64,000 nucleotides of DNA, taken from contig CATNEN010000001.1 of the NCBI GenBank assembly GCA_950097015.1, positions 11,554,001-11,618,000 on the forward strand. Direction: 5' to 3'. The notes below the pieces were generated by a model. It searched no databases. It was not told the origin of the DNA and saw nothing but the letters and a program-made list of their open reading frames with translations. Source of the stretch: Macrostomum hystrix (taxonomy: Eukaryota; Platyhelminthes; Macrostomidae). The position numbers and the translations under genes are program-made. The stretch's first letter is position 1. The number at the start of each line of letters is the position of its first letter. Shown here piece by piece: positions 63,339 through 64,000 of the stretch.

Positions 63339-64000
63339 GAAATAAAGTGGTCGATGGGGCAGACGAAAAGGCAGTTAAAAAGATACGTCTGAGCAGATAA
63401 AAGGGGCCCAGGGGAAAAGTTTATATAACCCAGTCCAAGGCAAGATGGATGGCAAGAATTCCACAATCACAGCCATCCTATCCGCCGCGGAGAAAGGACC
63501 CCAATGTACATCCCGAGAGATGAAAAGTAGAGTCATCAGTGCCCCGGGCCAGATTCGAGACCTAAAGTGCAACACCACACAGATAACATGCCCGAGTGGA
63601 TTAGACCAACCATGGCCTCAGTAAACAAAAATAGGACACAGGCAACAAACACACCATAACCAAGAATCCAGCTTGTCACAAGTAAGAGAGACACAGCCAT
63701 ATCAGAACACATCATAACCACATGCCATAGTACTTTAACCAATGTGATTTTATAATACAAGCAATGCTCTTATCCTGCGAGGCCCAGAAATGTTATTGAT
63801 TAATTGGGCTCTCAAAGCATATATATTCTCTCCAACGTGATTAACAATAAATATTATGTCGACTTCTTTGGAAGCCCCACAGGTTCATTGTCTGTCAAAC
63901 TAAATTTCAATTAAATCTTAGACGTCAACAATAGCAGATATGCAGTAGCAACAAGTACACCAGAGAGAAATTAGGCGGAAGTTCAGGAAAACAAGCAGGA

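Larger units (their letters stand above)
62595..64000. other. region after the gypsy pol, probable 3' part of the element
   Basis: A G-rich CAAGGGGGTGA at 62606 may be a purine tract, with TGATGGGAAT as a possible LTR start, but no second LTR is available to confirm. AT-rich repeats of TATAAAC-type words follow to 62880. Beyond 63340 no domain is recognised; a 59-codon plus frame (63445-63624) and hydrophobic minus frames (63375-63760) are open. Confidence 0.3.

Overview
The window reads as the genome of an invertebrate animal. There is no operon structure and most of it is non-coding. It carries animal-type DNA-binding domains (THAP, MADF), TATA-box promoters in front of tiny genes, and dense nested transposons: a Polinton/Maverick, several Ty3/gypsy elements, an APE-type LINE and probable solo LTRs. 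I cannot place the species. There is no rRNA, CRISPR array or confident tRNA.

Layout. Positions 1-4.7 kb are AT-rich with nothing firm. A 382-codon intronless PCIF1-like methyltransferase ORF lies at 4737-5885, followed by a probable solo LTR with CCAAT boxes (6032-6863). A 7-kb minisatellite (7784-14862) of a roughly 20-bp unit switches strand at 9180. From 15.3 to 17.3 kb there is a gypsy protease scrap, a small Cys-rich gene with its own TATA box, an Ala-rich ORF and a frameshifted MADF gene. From 17.3 to 22.7 kb there are Polinton scraps and a decayed gypsy element whose pol is followed by a row of four RING-type fingers.

The centre is a Polinton (22781-47445) bounded by about 280-bp terminal inverted repeats and the 6-bp target duplication CTCTTC. 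It carries a PLA2-like gene, integrase, protein-primed family-B DNA polymerase, adenain-like protease, small overlapping ORFs, coiled-coil and hydrophobic proteins, a major capsid protein and a penton-like protein. Most are broken by stops or frameshifts. Three later insertions sit inside it, each with its own target duplication: a solo-LTR-like element (32452-33346), a young gypsy element (34841-38849) and a LINE (42192-47426). Without them the Polinton is about 14.5 kb.

To the right are a second PLA2-like fragment, a 5' fragment of the same gypsy family (48577-49538), two families of about 1.15-kb tandem duplications (49.8-54.5 kb), a second copy of the solo-LTR-like element (54665-55671), a second member of the small Cys-rich family (57904-58053), a THAP-domain ORF, and a gypsy pol (58861-62594) starting directly at the THAP ORF.

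The observations I rate highest are these. The young gypsy element has LTRs with strings of perfect heat-shock elements and an intact 1151-residue polyprotein that has lost the integrase catalytic core in frame. The RING-finger array occupies the third-ORF position of another gypsy element. The solo-LTR-like promoter carries tandem 38-bp units each holding TGACGTGG. Two TATA-driven tiny Cys-rich proteins share one pattern, and a 21-bp repeat encodes a clean heptapeptide ORF inside the Polinton.
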